DNA of 64,000 bases, taken from Tritrichomonas foetus (Eukaryota > Parabasalia > Tritrichomonadida > Tritrichomonadidae). The stretch lies in the NCBI GenBank assembly GCA_001839685.1, contig MLAK01000572.1:17276-81275 (forward strand). The letters are read 5' to 3'. The translations under genes and the position numbers were made by a program. Below, in pieces: positions 28,710 through 39,438 of this stretch. Under the pieces are notes generated by a model. It did no database searches. It was given only the letters and a program-made list of their open reading frames with translations, and was not told where the DNA came from. Within the stretch, counting starts at the first letter, position 1. Each line of letters opens with the position of its first letter.

Positions 28710-30150
28710 TTTGTTTTCCAATTGAAGTCGATTGCAAAATTCAATTGTATGAACATCATTCAAAAAAAATCATTTTGAAAATATTGTGTACTTTCTGTGG
28801 ATCGGAATTATGAAAAAACATATAGAAATTTCCTAGTATTGTAAACTTGCTTGGTCAATTAAAGTTAGGAAATATCCGATTAGATTTTCTGAATAAAGTG
28901 ATTGAAATATTCAATTACGTTTTGTTTTTGAATATCCTAATTTTGACGCTCGAAAACTTATTGAATTAATTAATATTTTTTTGTGTTGGAAAATATTGAA
29001 TAATTCAAATATCTATTTTGAAAGTCGGCTAAAAATTGATCGTAATTGAATTTAATTCTTGATGTGCGGATCAGAAAAATCGCCCCAATGACTTATCTCG
29101 AAATTTCCCAATGAAAAGATTCTCGTATAAAAGTTCGTTTTAGAAATTTCCTCCAAAAACTAGAGAAATTTCAAATGATTTATCTGATTGGAGAAAGAGA
29201 ATAACGAATTAAAAAAAACTCCTTTTATAACCTAATGATGGCATACATAAGATGAAAAAACTGTTGGGTGAGTGTTTAGAGATCAATCACTCGGCACGAT
29301 TATGATTATAAATACAAAAAGATTTCGATAGGATGTTAATTAGAAACTTAAGAATTTTGAAATAAGAAAAGAAAAATATTAGACAATTAATAAAGTCCTA
29401 ATTGTTATTAATAATCAGATTATGGACATTAAGAAAAAATGTCCAAATTTCCCCTCAATTTGTGATGAAATGTCATAGTATAACCACAAATTGTTGAAAG
29501 TTATCTTGTTATAAGTTTCTATTCAATATGTACAGAAATCATTTCTATAATAACAATGGCGTTTGTTTGAAAGTGATGATAATCTAAATAAATTGAATTT
29601 CAAAATCAGAAAAAGGAAAAATAGTGTTAATTGAGTATTATATTCTTTATTAATCGAGATAAATCCAATATAAAAATGGCACCAAACAGTTGTGCTCAGA
29701 AATCATTAACATTATTTTATACAGTGATTGTACATATAAAAAGTCCAATTCTTTTAATAAATTTCATATATAACTTAATTTCATATATTTATGCAAATGT
29801 TGAAACCAATAAACTGTGGGATCAGTCATAAATGAAAACCAAGAAAAATTTATTCAAAAAAAACTACGATATCAATTTTTTCTTTCAAATATAAAATGCC
29901 AAATCATATGAAATCAAATTTCTCTCGAAGATTAAGGATATATTTTTTATTTACTTTCTTTCTTTATCTTTGCACACATATCATGGTGATTCACCAACTT
30001 ATCTTAATTTTTATCTATCGTAGAGTTTCTCCTTCTTCATAAAAGTATGACCATATAAACATTGAAAATTGCATTATTCATTTATGTCGGGAATGGCCAT
30101 TTAATTAGGGAAAAAGTTGTCATCCTCTCAAAAAAATACGTTATTGCAAA
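28710..30150. other. Divergent intergenic region of about 1.4 kb, nothing recognised
   Basis: This long AT-rich spacer lies between divergent genes. One small frame (29676-29831, about 51 codons from an ATG) is hydrophobic and not convincing. A weak hairpin GAGTG...CACTC occurs near 29270-29295. Confidence 0.45.
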
Positions 30151-31962
30151 ATGTCTGATTTAGCAACTCTTATTGGAAACAGTGATTTATTTCAAGTCGA
30201 AGTTGAGCTGCGTCCAATCGCCCAAATTATTTCCCTTCTAAATGACAATTCGAAAAAATTAGATCGTCGAGTTTCTATGTTAGAAAATGAAATTAAATTA
30301 TTCGTTCGCCAAAATGACTACGACAAAGCTTATCAAGCATTAGTTGATCGAATAGCACTAACTGAAGATCGAATGGCACAAATGTCATCCAGGTTTGCTG
30401 CCTTGTCAGGAGATGTCAAAACCCTCGAATCGAAATTGAATTTGACAATAGATGAAAGAGTCAATGATATTTTAATATCAACAAATATGAAAATTCAACA
30501 TGCCGTTGGCGGAGTCGACGCCCAAGTGCAAATGTTAGGTGGTCAAATGAAACAAATGAAAGAACAGCTCGATTCGATTACAGCCAATAAAAAAGTTGAT
30601 TTGAATGTGTTAATGGCAACTGTAAAGCAAAATTCATCAGATATCGCCAAAATTAAAAATCGGATGAATGATGATCGTCAAATGATAAATGAGAAGATAC
30701 AAAAATCACGTAGCACAAGTTTAGATAAACTGGATGCAATCGATACAAGTGTTCTAAATATGAAAATAGAAGATAATGAATCTTTATTAAAACAAGTTAA
30801 TCAACAAAAAGCTGTTTTATTGGATGTTGTTGAAGAATTGAATAAAATCAAAGAAAAATTAGAAATGGAAAAAATGAAAGTTCCAGAAATTCAAGAAACA
30901 CAGAAAATTGTTGAAGATAGAAAACTAAATGTTGGCAATGGGAATTTAAATACAGTTGCTTTAGAAACAGAACTTTCAAAACTTGAAAATGATTTCGAAA
31001 GTCATCAAGATAAAGTTGTTGCTGCTATGAATGCTATTCAATTTGAACTTCAACAAATTCGTGATCATGGTGAAGGCTTGGCAGGATTACCTCCACTGAA
31101 TTTAGCGAATGTTGTTCCTAGTTTCTTTAATAATCCATCATTCACTTGGTCAAGAAACGATGATTCTGCTGAAGAAGATTTCGAAAGTAATCAATCTAGC
31201 CTGAATTCAATCAGATCTGGAAAACATCATACTAGACCATCTATTGCCATGATATCGAGAAATCTAAAACGTAGTAGTGATGCACTGGATGCTATTTCAA
31301 GTAATGCCTCAAGCGAATGTCAAACGCCAATTACTCAGAATCGTTCAAAAGTTGGATTTGGAATTCCAAAAAGAGAATCTGAACCAATAGTTGTTACTGA
31401 AAAAGTTGATGTGGATGAAATAATTAGTAAAATAAAGAATGAACTTGATATTCAAGGCATGAAAGACACATTTAAACAAATTAAAAATGAACATACACAA
31501 GCAATGAGTACAATAGAGAGAAAAATTGAAAGGGAATATGTTGAAAGACTTTTTGATAAATTCCGTGTTATTATTCATGGATTAAATGATAGAATTAAAG
31601 AACTTGCTTCATTAAATAATGACTGTGCAACAAGACAAGATATGCAACTTGTTGTTCAGTTCCTTAAAAACATGCCAAAAGAATCAAGACCAGGAACAGC
31701 AGTTAAAAAAGGACCCTCTTGTCTTTTCTGCAACAGACCTAAAACTTCCATTGCGGGAGAAATATCACCGAGAACAGCTGCCATGGCCGGATCTCCTCCT
31801 GTTAGAAGTGTTGCGAATGAAGGATCCAGCTGTGAATTTATATATGGTGATGGGCAAGCTTACAGAAGAGATGAAAATTTCCAATCCTTCCCTCATTTTG
31901 ACTTTTTGCCTCCACTTCCAGGAAAGACTACATCAAATTCAGTTTCTCCAAAGAAAGCTTAA
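30151..31962 (+). CDS. Coiled-coil protein with C-terminal CxxC motif (possibly DUF4795/QRICH2-like)
   Basis: This 603-residue protein is mostly heptad-patterned helix. Coiled coil covers about residues 15-320 (for example SMLENEIKLFVRQNDYDKAY and KLENDFESHQDKVVAAM). A Ser/Asn-rich hinge spans about 335-415. More helix follows at about 425-510. The tail carries a CLFCNRPKT motif (about 527-535) and an aromatic FIYGDGQAYRRDENFQSFPHFDF segment. A long coiled coil ending in a C-x-x-C box followed by short conserved tail motifs recalls the DUF4795 domain of the sperm-flagellum protein QRICH2 and relatives, but this is by eye. The neighbouring CFAP70-like and SHIPPO genes make a flagellar role plausible. 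Confidence 0.75.
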   Translation: MSDLATLIGNSDLFQVEVELRPIAQIISLLNDNSKKLDRRVSMLENEIKLFVRQNDYDKAYQALVDRIALTEDRMAQMSSRFAALSGDVKTLESKLNLTIDERVNDILISTNMKIQHAVGGVDAQVQMLGGQMKQMKEQLDSITANKKVDLNVLMATVKQNSSDIAKIKNRMNDDRQMINEKIQKSRSTSLDKLDAIDTSVLNMKIEDNESLLKQVNQQKAVLLDVVEELNKIKEKLEMEKMKVPEIQETQKIVEDRKLNVGNGNLNTVALETELSKLENDFESHQDKVVAAMNAIQFELQQIRDHGEGLAGLPPLNLANVVPSFFNNPSFTWSRNDDSAEEDFESNQSSLNSIRSGKHHTRPSIAMISRNLKRSSDALDAISSNASSECQTPITQNRSKVGFGIPKRESEPIVVTEKVDVDEIISKIKNELDIQGMKDTFKQIKNEHTQAMSTIERKIEREYVERLFDKFRVIIHGLNDRIKELASLNNDCATRQDMQLVVQFLKNMPKESRPGTAVKKGPSCLFCNRPKTSIAGEISPRTAAMAGSPPVRSVANEGSSCEFIYGDGQAYRRDENFQSFPHFDFLPPLPGKTTSNSVSPKKA

Positions 31963-32115
31963 ATTTTTGTTTGTCACGAATGAATAACTATATGTGTATA
32001 TTTCCATTTATATTTTACATGTATGCTTATTGTTTATTAAAAAAACTATTCAATAATTATTCATATGTTTAATAATTTCCTTTTTATCCCTATTATTATT
32101 CAATTCATTGCTATG

Positions 32116-34953
32116 TTAAATATCGTTGTATGCTTCTTCTTCATTATGTTCTAAATATGCATTTTCGGCATTATCGGGCTCGAGTGAAGCATGACAATCT
32201 GATTCCTTGATTTGGCGTAATTCAGAGATACAATTAATGGTTTCTTCTCCTGTCGCAATTGTTTCAAATTTTCGAATTAATTCTCCTATTAATCTATAAT
32301 CGCGTAAATGAAGTCTCTTTGCATATACTAGTGCTTGTTCCCCCTCAATCATCCTACCAGCCAAACAACATAAAATAGCACAATATCCCCATGTTGTTGG
32401 ATCCCATTTATCCATTTCATTTGCTTTTGTAAGGGCAACTTCACATTCATCTAAATCACCCATCCTCAAACAGCATACTCCAAGAGCTGTCCATGCTAAT
32501 GCAATGTCAATCTGTTGAACAGTAAATATTAATAAATCAAATGATTTGGCATAGTTTCCATGCAATAAATCAATCAGAGCGTGCCTTAAGCAGACTTCAG
32601 GATCAGGTTTGTCTGCCAATGCAAGCATTTGCTCAAAAGAAATTAAAGCTTTTTCATATTCGCATGATGCATATTGGAATTCTCCCAACATTTTCCATGT
32701 GTTCAAATTTTCATGATCAGCTTCTAATGATTCCTTTAAATATTCTTGTGCTCGAGAAAATTCTCCATTTTGTTGAGTAAATTTGGCTAATAAAACCAAG
32801 AGTTCTTTTGATACTTGACACTGAAGTTGCTCTCGAGTTAGAACAATTTCCGATATATAAGTATCATGAACATCAAGAAGAGAAGTTGCTGCAATAATAT
32901 TAGGTGATTTAGGTAGATTTGATGACATTAATGATACCTTAGATAGATATTCATCACTTTTCGAAGACTCAATAAGTTGATATAAAATTGACAAACAGAC
33001 TGTGACAGTGGGATCATTTGGTTTCCTATTTGCGAGCATATTTAAAAGAACAATGCAATCTTCTCTATTTCCAGTGAGAGCTAATTGTGCACAAAAGCCT
33101 AAAATTGCAGCTGTAAAGTTATAATCAATAGATATAGCTTGGGCAAAACATTCAAGAGCTTTTGGTGACTTAATATCATTGTAATAAAGAGCTAATTCAA
33201 AAAGCCATTGGGGATTAGAAGGATCAACTTCGCATCTTTTGATATATAGAGTTTCAAGATCATCTGTCTTATGAAAAGTTTGAGAGTGAATTCTATTTGT
33301 GATTTGAATAGAATCCATATCATCAACATGAGGTGGTGGGCGAGGATATGATAAATCATATTTATAATTCATGACTCTGTTCACATTTAATATTAAAAAT
33401 GACCTTAATTCAGCAATAAACGAAGGAGATATTTCGAAATCATCCAGACTATGGCCATCCAAAAAAATATTTTTCACTATGTCAACAATTGATGGTTTTA
33501 ATCCTTCTTTGAGAATCATTTTCAAATTTTGTAATTCTTCTCCCTTAATTCCTTTCTTATATTCAAGCTTATCAATAGCTATATTGATCTGTCTACAAAA
33601 TTCTTCAGTAGCATCAGCTAATTTATGCTCATGCATTTTTGGCAAAGGTTTGATAATTTCTTCTGGTGTTTTTGACGATGCTGGAGTTGCTGGTCTTGGA
33701 ATTATTGGTCTTGATAATGTAATTTCTAACTTTAATGATGTTGTAGACTCTTTAAAGTAGTCCTTATCTTCATCAAATTTCATTACAGTTTGCAATTGTG
33801 CAAGAAGCTTTTTATCTTTAGCTGTTAAAGCCCGCGGTTTCTTAGTAGGAGTCTGTTTTCCATTTTTACTAGTTGTGCTTGCTTGAATTCTGGCGGAAGG
33901 GGTTGGTTTTTTTGTCAGAGTTTTTTTCTTTGATGCTTCTGGAGTAGGTTCAGGAGGAAAACCTGTTGGTGATAGTAAAAGTGATCCTGGTAAATGTTCT
34001 GTATAATCTTCATCTCGAAAAATTGGGATTGAGGCTTGAAAATGTGATCTCCCTGCTTTTGCGAAATGTGACAGAGGGATTTCTGCAAATCCGCATAATG
34101 CTGAAAATTGTTCATTAGGTATTCCTAATGGTTGAATTAAAGGAGATAATTCAGGTTTGAGATATAGAGTTATAACTTGATCTGATTCTGCTAAATCTTT
34201 CCATTTTTTCAACCCATCTGGCTGAATCAAAAATTTTTGGATGGAATTAAATTGAATTAGTGCATCTGAGCCATCAGATGAAGTTGATTGAAATTTCCCT
34301 TCTTCAATAACAAACACTTGATTGTCAGGTAATTCTGCAAATAGTGTATATGTGAATATATGTGTAGCCAAATTGTTTGGTTGTGTTGAGCAATTCACCA
34401 TTGCTAATGGAGGAGAATTTAAAGATTGCACGTTAAATGTAGCGATTAACGAATCTTGCTGTGTTTCATGGTCAAATATTGGCTTCGACCAAGAGCATTC
34501 AATGTTTGCTTTAATACCATCAGGTGAGATAACAGACTGTCCATCTAGAAGTACTTTTCCTTCAACTGATGATAAATAGGAATCGTTAAAGAATAGTTGA
34601 TCAAATGGGAAAATAAAATGGACAACTTGTGTTTGTTTTTTCATATCAGGGGTACAAATATATAAAAATAATTCTAATGGATTTGCAAGAAGGGCATTAA
34701 TTGTTGAAAGAGGATATAATTGAAAACTATATTCTTCACTATATTCAAATAATATTTTGCTAGATGGAAAAAATAATGGTGACATTGTATCTGTGCTATG
34801 CGTAGGGAATAGAATCGATGCAGCAAGTTGGTTATTTCCAAGTTCAGTTAAAAACTTTAATCCTTCAATCGAATGTATTGTTATTTTAAAATCAACAGGC
34901 TTGGGTTCAGGAAGGGCAGGAGGAAGTTCGAGCTCTGATTGTGTTGCAGACAT
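32116..34953 (-). CDS. CFAP70-like (TTC18-like) axonemal TPR protein
   Basis: This 945-residue protein has an N-terminal half (about 15-340) of beta-rich, Ig/C2-like segments (VDFKITIHSIEGLKFL; FHFPFDQLFF-type strands). A Lys/Pro/Thr-rich linker spans about 345-420. A helical block (about 455-540, LKEGLKPSIVDIVKNIF and FIAELRSFLILNVNRVM) matches the region before the TPRs of CFAP70. A C-terminal TPR array follows at about 560-900, with repeats such as PQWLFELALYYNDIKSPKALECF and TWKMLGEFQYASCEYEKAL. CFAP70 is an axonemal protein linked to the outer dynein arm and central apparatus and needed for normal beating. Length and order agree with the family, and the start is the first ATG. Confidence 0.72.
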   Translation of the reverse strand: MSATQSELELPPALPEPKPVDFKITIHSIEGLKFLTELGNNQLAASILFPTHSTDTMSPLFFPSSKILFEYSEEYSFQLYPLSTINALLANPLELFLYICTPDMKKQTQVVHFIFPFDQLFFNDSYLSSVEGKVLLDGQSVISPDGIKANIECSWSKPIFDHETQQDSLIATFNVQSLNSPPLAMVNCSTQPNNLATHIFTYTLFAELPDNQVFVIEEGKFQSTSSDGSDALIQFNSIQKFLIQPDGLKKWKDLAESDQVITLYLKPELSPLIQPLGIPNEQFSALCGFAEIPLSHFAKAGRSHFQASIPIFRDEDYTEHLPGSLLLSPTGFPPEPTPEASKKKTLTKKPTPSARIQASTTSKNGKQTPTKKPRALTAKDKKLLAQLQTVMKFDEDKDYFKESTTSLKLEITLSRPIIPRPATPASSKTPEEIIKPLPKMHEHKLADATEEFCRQINIAIDKLEYKKGIKGEELQNLKMILKEGLKPSIVDIVKNIFLDGHSLDDFEISPSFIAELRSFLILNVNRVMNYKYDLSYPRPPPHVDDMDSIQITNRIHSQTFHKTDDLETLYIKRCEVDPSNPQWLFELALYYNDIKSPKALECFAQAISIDYNFTAAILGFCAQLALTGNREDCIVLLNMLANRKPNDPTVTVCLSILYQLIESSKSDEYLSKVSLMSSNLPKSPNIIAATSLLDVHDTYISEIVLTREQLQCQVSKELLVLLAKFTQQNGEFSRAQEYLKESLEADHENLNTWKMLGEFQYASCEYEKALISFEQMLALADKPDPEVCLRHALIDLLHGNYAKSFDLLIFTVQQIDIALAWTALGVCCLRMGDLDECEVALTKANEMDKWDPTTWGYCAILCCLAGRMIEGEQALVYAKRLHLRDYRLIGELIRKFETIATGEETINCISELRQIKESDCHASLEPDNAENAYLEHNEEEAYNDI

Positions 34954-35214
34954 GATTTCAATTTTCTTTTCACCAAATACGTTATTTATTCAGAACAATA
35001 TTTTTGTCTTCTAAAATTCAATAGATTTTGATGTGATGTTTTGTTTATTTAACTATAACCACATTCTTCTTCATTGTCCAATCATGATGAATGATTGAAA
35101 AGATGAAGTTCTTTGACAATTTGTCTCAAGTATTCTTTCAATAGCTCTCTCTTAAAAAAGAAAATTGAAATAGAAAAATATAATTATTATAATAGATAAA
35201 AGTAAAAACAAAAT

Positions 35215-36720
35215 TTATTCCGCATCAGTGATTTCAACTTCTATGGAAGGTTTAAATCCAGACCAATGGTCTTTCTGTACCTTTCTGATTCTTTCCATTT
35301 CCATTTTTTCAAGAAGCATTAACCTTTCTCGAACTTGCCAATTAGAATTCTTTCCTAATCGAGATATTTTCACAATTTGACAATTTGGTTTCCGAATTGG
35401 AAGCCTTTTAGTAAATGATACTTGAAGTTTTTTGACATCAATATCTTCATAATTTATGTTTTTCATCATTTTCCGTAGTTTTGCATCAGGCTTTCCAGAT
35501 ATATTTATTTTTGATAGGGTTTTTGTACATTTTTTGAGATTAGTAAATGTTTGCAATCCATTGGCAATATATTTTGTGATCCAATCGATTCCTAAATTGG
35601 CTAAAGTTGAAATAATATCAAGGGTTAAATGTTTTTCCTCATTGTTAATATTGTTCTTCTGTGCACAAAAGAGGTAAATAAATTGATTTCGAATAAAGTA
35701 TTGCAAAGAAATTCTGAGTTCGTCTATTTCTGAGTATTTTCGAAGTGAGTTTAATGCAAAGTAAATCGCAGTTCTTGCTAAAATTGGATTAGTAACAGCG
35801 ATTTTTAGCAATTCAAGCATCATTTCTGTTGGGTTTTTGTTATTTTTATGACTCATGATTTCTGCAATTGCAGCAACATCATTATGATCTTCAATTCCTT
35901 GTGTTACTATAATGTGAGTTATGATATTCCAATCCATTTGCTGAGGAGCATTTTCAAGGATGAATTTAATTGAGAGAAAATGAACTAAAGAGTATCTTGG
36001 CGAATGTCTTAACAAAAATACCATGAAGGATTGTTGATCTTGATCAGATAAATTTTGCTTGATTTTCAGATAATAGCGAATAAGGATTCGAAACACGATT
36101 ATTTGCTCATTTGGTGATGCAGCATACATTAAATCAATTAGTTGATCAAACATAGAATTTTGGAATTCTTTAGTTCTTGAACAATATCTTGAATAGTCCG
36201 TTAAAATAAACACTAACAATTCGGCAAGTTCTAGGCGTATATTATAAATATCACTTTCTGAATTCATTGAATTATGACCTACTAATGGAATATAATGGTC
36301 AAGTATTAAATCAAGTTGTCCTGAACTGTTTACAATATTGTCTCTCATTTTTGAAGGTTCTTGACTGGTAAAAATAATGTTTAGTGCTCTTATAAATGAT
36401 AGAAATGATACATTCGAAGTAAAATTCCATATCCACCAATTCATATCAATAGAATTAATAGCATTCATGAATTTTGCAATGTCAGTCGGGATTGATGGAT
36501 TAAGTATAGTTTTGTTCCTTTTAATGTAATTTTGAACTTGATTTAGTTTTTTCAAGTGGACCCTTTCATTCATTACTTTGGACAATAAATGGTTCAGTTC
36601 AGTTACAATCTCTGTTTTAGATGACATATGATTGACAACTTCTCCTAGAACTGGTGAAACAGTCTGTATGGTTTTAACAAAATCAATAAGTTTATCTTGT
36701 TTCCCTCGATGAATATGCAT
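35215..36720 (-). CDS. Hypothetical alpha-helical (ARM/HEAT-like) protein
   Basis: This 501-residue protein is helical throughout, with pairs of amphipathic helices (SFLSFIRALNIIFTSQ; ELAELLVFILTDYSRYC; PNEQIIVFRILIRYYLKI; PILARTAIYFALNSLRKY) that suggest an ARM/HEAT-type or importin-like solenoid. N-terminal basic residues KLIDFVKTIQ open the chain, and the tail (about 420-501) is basic and charged. I do not recognise the family; an importin-alpha-like or cohesin-type repeat protein is possible. The start at 36720 is supported by overlapping initiator-like sites TCATTC and TCATAT 12-16 nt upstream. Confidence 0.7.
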   Translation of the reverse strand: MHIHRGKQDKLIDFVKTIQTVSPVLGEVVNHMSSKTEIVTELNHLLSKVMNERVHLKKLNQVQNYIKRNKTILNPSIPTDIAKFMNAINSIDMNWWIWNFTSNVSFLSFIRALNIIFTSQEPSKMRDNIVNSSGQLDLILDHYIPLVGHNSMNSESDIYNIRLELAELLVFILTDYSRYCSRTKEFQNSMFDQLIDLMYAASPNEQIIVFRILIRYYLKIKQNLSDQDQQSFMVFLLRHSPRYSLVHFLSIKFILENAPQQMDWNIITHIIVTQGIEDHNDVAAIAEIMSHKNNKNPTEMMLELLKIAVTNPILARTAIYFALNSLRKYSEIDELRISLQYFIRNQFIYLFCAQKNNINNEEKHLTLDIISTLANLGIDWITKYIANGLQTFTNLKKCTKTLSKINISGKPDAKLRKMMKNINYEDIDVKKLQVSFTKRLPIRKPNCQIVKISRLGKNSNWQVRERLMLLEKMEMERIRKVQKDHWSGFKPSIEVEITDAE

Positions 36721-37463
36721 TTGTAGAAATATGAATGAAAAAGTATAAAATCTCTTTTGAATAGGTAATGCACCTGTTGTTTCAAATTTGATAGTATTAT
36801 TTCTTCAGACATATTGAAATTGAGAGATTCCATTAATAGAACGCTTTATATTTATCTCTATTGATATTTGTTATATCATCTAAATAATTTATAATTATGA
36901 TCAACAGTATGATAATATTTTATCTTAATTTAGCTTAATTTTACTTAATGATCAATATATTAAGAAATATTAATGGAATCACTTTACAACCTTTTAATTA
37001 TTATAGTTCGGCAAAATTATCACAATTGTTTCAATGAAAAAGATTTTGATGAATCAAAAAAATATCGCTCAACTATCGCACTATTATTCTTTCATGAATG
37101 TCTACAAACAATTTTATGACTGTTCATGAACATTGGAAAAGGATTTTGATGAATATATTTTGTGACATCTATTATTTCCGATAAAACTTTGTGATTCTTT
37201 TCAAAATTCAATGAGGCAGGTTAATAACTTTCATAGAAGTTGAGGTTCATAAATTCAATAAAGGTTTATTTATTGAATAATATTCAGGAATTTGATATTC
37301 TATTTTCAATGAATAGTTTTGGAACTATATTGGAAAGTATAATCATTTCACAGCAATGACAGTAGTCAAATGAATATTTTGTAATAGACACAGTAAGCTT
37401 TCCTCTAATCTCATATTCTTAAAAAAGTTATTTTTACTACAATTTAGTTTATAGTTTTTCTAT
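36721..37463. other. Intergenic, nothing recognised beyond the initiator
   Basis: AT-rich spacer. An open frame at 36645-36833 overlaps the start of the downstream gene in another frame and is not supported. Confidence 0.45.
36732..36736 (-). promoter_or_regulatory. Putative initiator elements for the 36720 gene
   Basis: On the minus strand TTTCATTCATAT contains two overlapping TCAYW matches with +1 A at 36736 and 36732, 16 and 12 nt before the ATG. This is the spacing expected for the very short 5' UTRs of trichomonad mRNAs. Confidence 0.5.
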
Positions 37464-38660
37464 CTAAACTTGAATAAGTTCTATATTCTCTTTTCTTCCA
37501 ATTGAGAACTTTGGTCCTTGAAGTGTTGAACCATAGTAACAATAACCAGGAGTTTCTTCAGCTGATCTTAATGCTGTTCGAATATGCATTGTTGCCGAAG
37601 GAGCACGATTTTCTATTTGAGGGTAATAGGCACCAGGTCCGGGTCCAATATTTCCCTTGCCCTCATTTGTAGATGTTCGACTATGTAATGTTGCAGATCT
37701 AGCATCTTTCCCAAAACTACTTCTGACGTCATATGCTCCGGGTCCTGGATTATCTGCTCTAGAATCTCTCGTGCCTGCCATTCTTGATGCCAATGAAATC
37801 ATTTTGGCATCTGATCCTAGTTGTGGTGGTACATAAGATGGTCCTGGTGTGTCAATTGCAGTTCTTGCTTCATGGCGTGAAGCTAGAGCTATTTTTGGAC
37901 CTTGCCCAATTGTTGTTGGAAGTGTACGATATTGGACGGTAATTGGTCTTGAGGCAACTTCGTGTCTTGATTTGAATGTAAAACTAGGAGCATTATTGTT
38001 ATTCATATTAGTTGGGTTATACGCTCCTGGACCAGGTGTAGAATATGTAGCAAGGTCCTTTGGCCTTCCATGAAATGTTGGAGCAGTTCCACCAAGATTT
38101 CTACTCACATTATAATCTGATGGTCCTGGACTAATGTCACATGTTGCATCTTTAGGCCTGCCATGTAGTGATGATGATGGAGCTCTCCTTTTGGTAGAAT
38201 TTATATCTGGATAATATGCTCCTGGGCCAGGTGAACTTGTGTCTGCTCCACTACTGCCAAATGATGTTCTACCATGTAATGTGCATTTTCTAGCATCTTT
38301 TGCAAATGATGATTCTATGCAATATGCTCCTGGTCCTGGATTATCAACACTGGAATTTTGTGTTTCACGATGTCTGTATGACATTGTGGCTTTCTTGGAA
38401 TCATGTCCAAGTGGTGGAGGAATGTATGCTGGACCTGGTGTATCATTAACAACTCTTGATTCCATTCGTGAAGCAAGAGCTATTTTTGGACAATTTCCAA
38501 GCGTTGAAGGAAGTGAACGATATGGTGCACCTTCAGGTTGTGCTCTTGCTTCATGGCGTGATTTTAAAGTCCATGAAGGCCCACCCAAACTACTACGTGT
38601 ATCATATGCACCAGGACCAGGCTGCGCACTTTGGTTTCCAGTCTTTCTTGCAAGAAGCAT
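37464..38660 (-). CDS. SHIPPO-repeat (ODF3/CIMAP-like) protein
   Basis: This 398-residue protein has about nine Pro-Gly-Pro repeats of the SHIPPO class: QPGPGAYDTRSS, DTPGPAYIPP, DNPGPGAYCIESS, SSPGPGAYYPD, ISPGPSDYNVS, STPGPGAYNP, DTPGPSYVPP, DNPGPGAYDVRSS and GPGPGAYYPQ. They are separated by basic SRHEAR, HGRP or LHSRTS linkers. Proteins with these repeats are microtubule-inner or cytoskeletal components in flagella and pelta-axostyle-like arrays. The chain is internally duplicated: about residues 15-165 and 215-355 share the same order of linker motifs (SRHEA, YR-LP-T, PKIALASR, PGP-Y-PP, NPGPGAY-SSF-KDAR-TLH-RTS). The start is the first ATG. Confidence 0.9.
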   Translation of the reverse strand: MLLARKTGNQSAQPGPGAYDTRSSLGGPSWTLKSRHEARAQPEGAPYRSLPSTLGNCPKIALASRMESRVVNDTPGPAYIPPPLGHDSKKATMSYRHRETQNSSVDNPGPGAYCIESSFAKDARKCTLHGRTSFGSSGADTSSPGPGAYYPDINSTKRRAPSSSLHGRPKDATCDISPGPSDYNVSRNLGGTAPTFHGRPKDLATYSTPGPGAYNPTNMNNNNAPSFTFKSRHEVASRPITVQYRTLPTTIGQGPKIALASRHEARTAIDTPGPSYVPPQLGSDAKMISLASRMAGTRDSRADNPGPGAYDVRSSFGKDARSATLHSRTSTNEGKGNIGPGPGAYYPQIENRAPSATMHIRTALRSAEETPGYCYYGSTLQGPKFSIGRKENIELIQV

Positions 38661-39438
38661 TTCCTACTATCAATTACTGCTTTCTTATTCAATAGTTTAT
38701 TTAATTTGGCTTTAATTTTGGGGAGTTTATATTTACTCGTTAGCAATTATTGTACGCACTATTTATAAAGATAACATAGAATAGTGAAAATAACAAGTCA
38801 CAATACGAAATTAATTCGTTTTTCAAAAATTGATAGATGCATTCAAAATTGTTTGATGTGATTTTCAATTTTCCGCAGAAGAAGAAGAAAAGATAATGAA
38901 AATAATCACTATTTATGTAATGATAGCAGATGATATTTCATCTAACTTGTAGAAAGAAAGAAAATCTATTGTGAAATATATGTCATCAAAAAAGAGAAAT
39001 AGAAAATATCAACCATAAAAAAACCTCGTGAGACAACGATAGACAACGATAACTTCTCTTTCAAAAAGTGAAATGCCAATAGTCAAAACACAGAATTATA
39101 TTCGTTAACATAAAATATTATGTTATCCAATGATTCGTTTTCATGAAAACAATTTTACATTTCAATAATTTCCCATGTTGCCATTTTTCTGAAGTCTGAG
39201 TGTACTTAGAAAGAAAATTTTCAAAAAATAATCGATTTCTTATTCAAATATTGAGGAATCATCACATAAAAACTCGAATTTGAAAATAACACATTCAAAA
39301 TCCCTCAAAAATCAACCAAAAAATTGTGTGAATCTCTTTCGAATCCCACTCAAAAACTTTTTAAATTGAAAAATTCAATTCTATTGGTCATGACAAACCA
39401 ATTATTTCAATTCAAAATTACAAATTCATTTTTTTTTC
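38661..39438. other. Divergent intergenic region
   Basis: AT-rich spacer without genes. AGACAACGAT is directly repeated at 39032-39052. The right end carries the initiator of the EF-hand gene. Confidence 0.5.
39428..39428 (+). promoter_or_regulatory. Putative initiator (TCATTT) for the EF-hand gene
   Basis: TCA(+1)TTT followed by a T-run lies exactly 11 nt before the ATG at 39439. This is the same spacing as at the RNase Z gene (55411/55422). It matches the trichomonad initiator consensus. Confidence 0.6.

Noticed and set aside
29631..29831. Small plus-strand frame with a hydrophobic stretch
   Set aside because: It starts at TTG. The inner ATG leaves 51 residues with no supporting signal.
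33371..33760. Plus-strand 129-codon frame opposite the CFAP70-like gene
   Set aside because: It is antisense to a strongly supported coding region and has no domain or independent signal.
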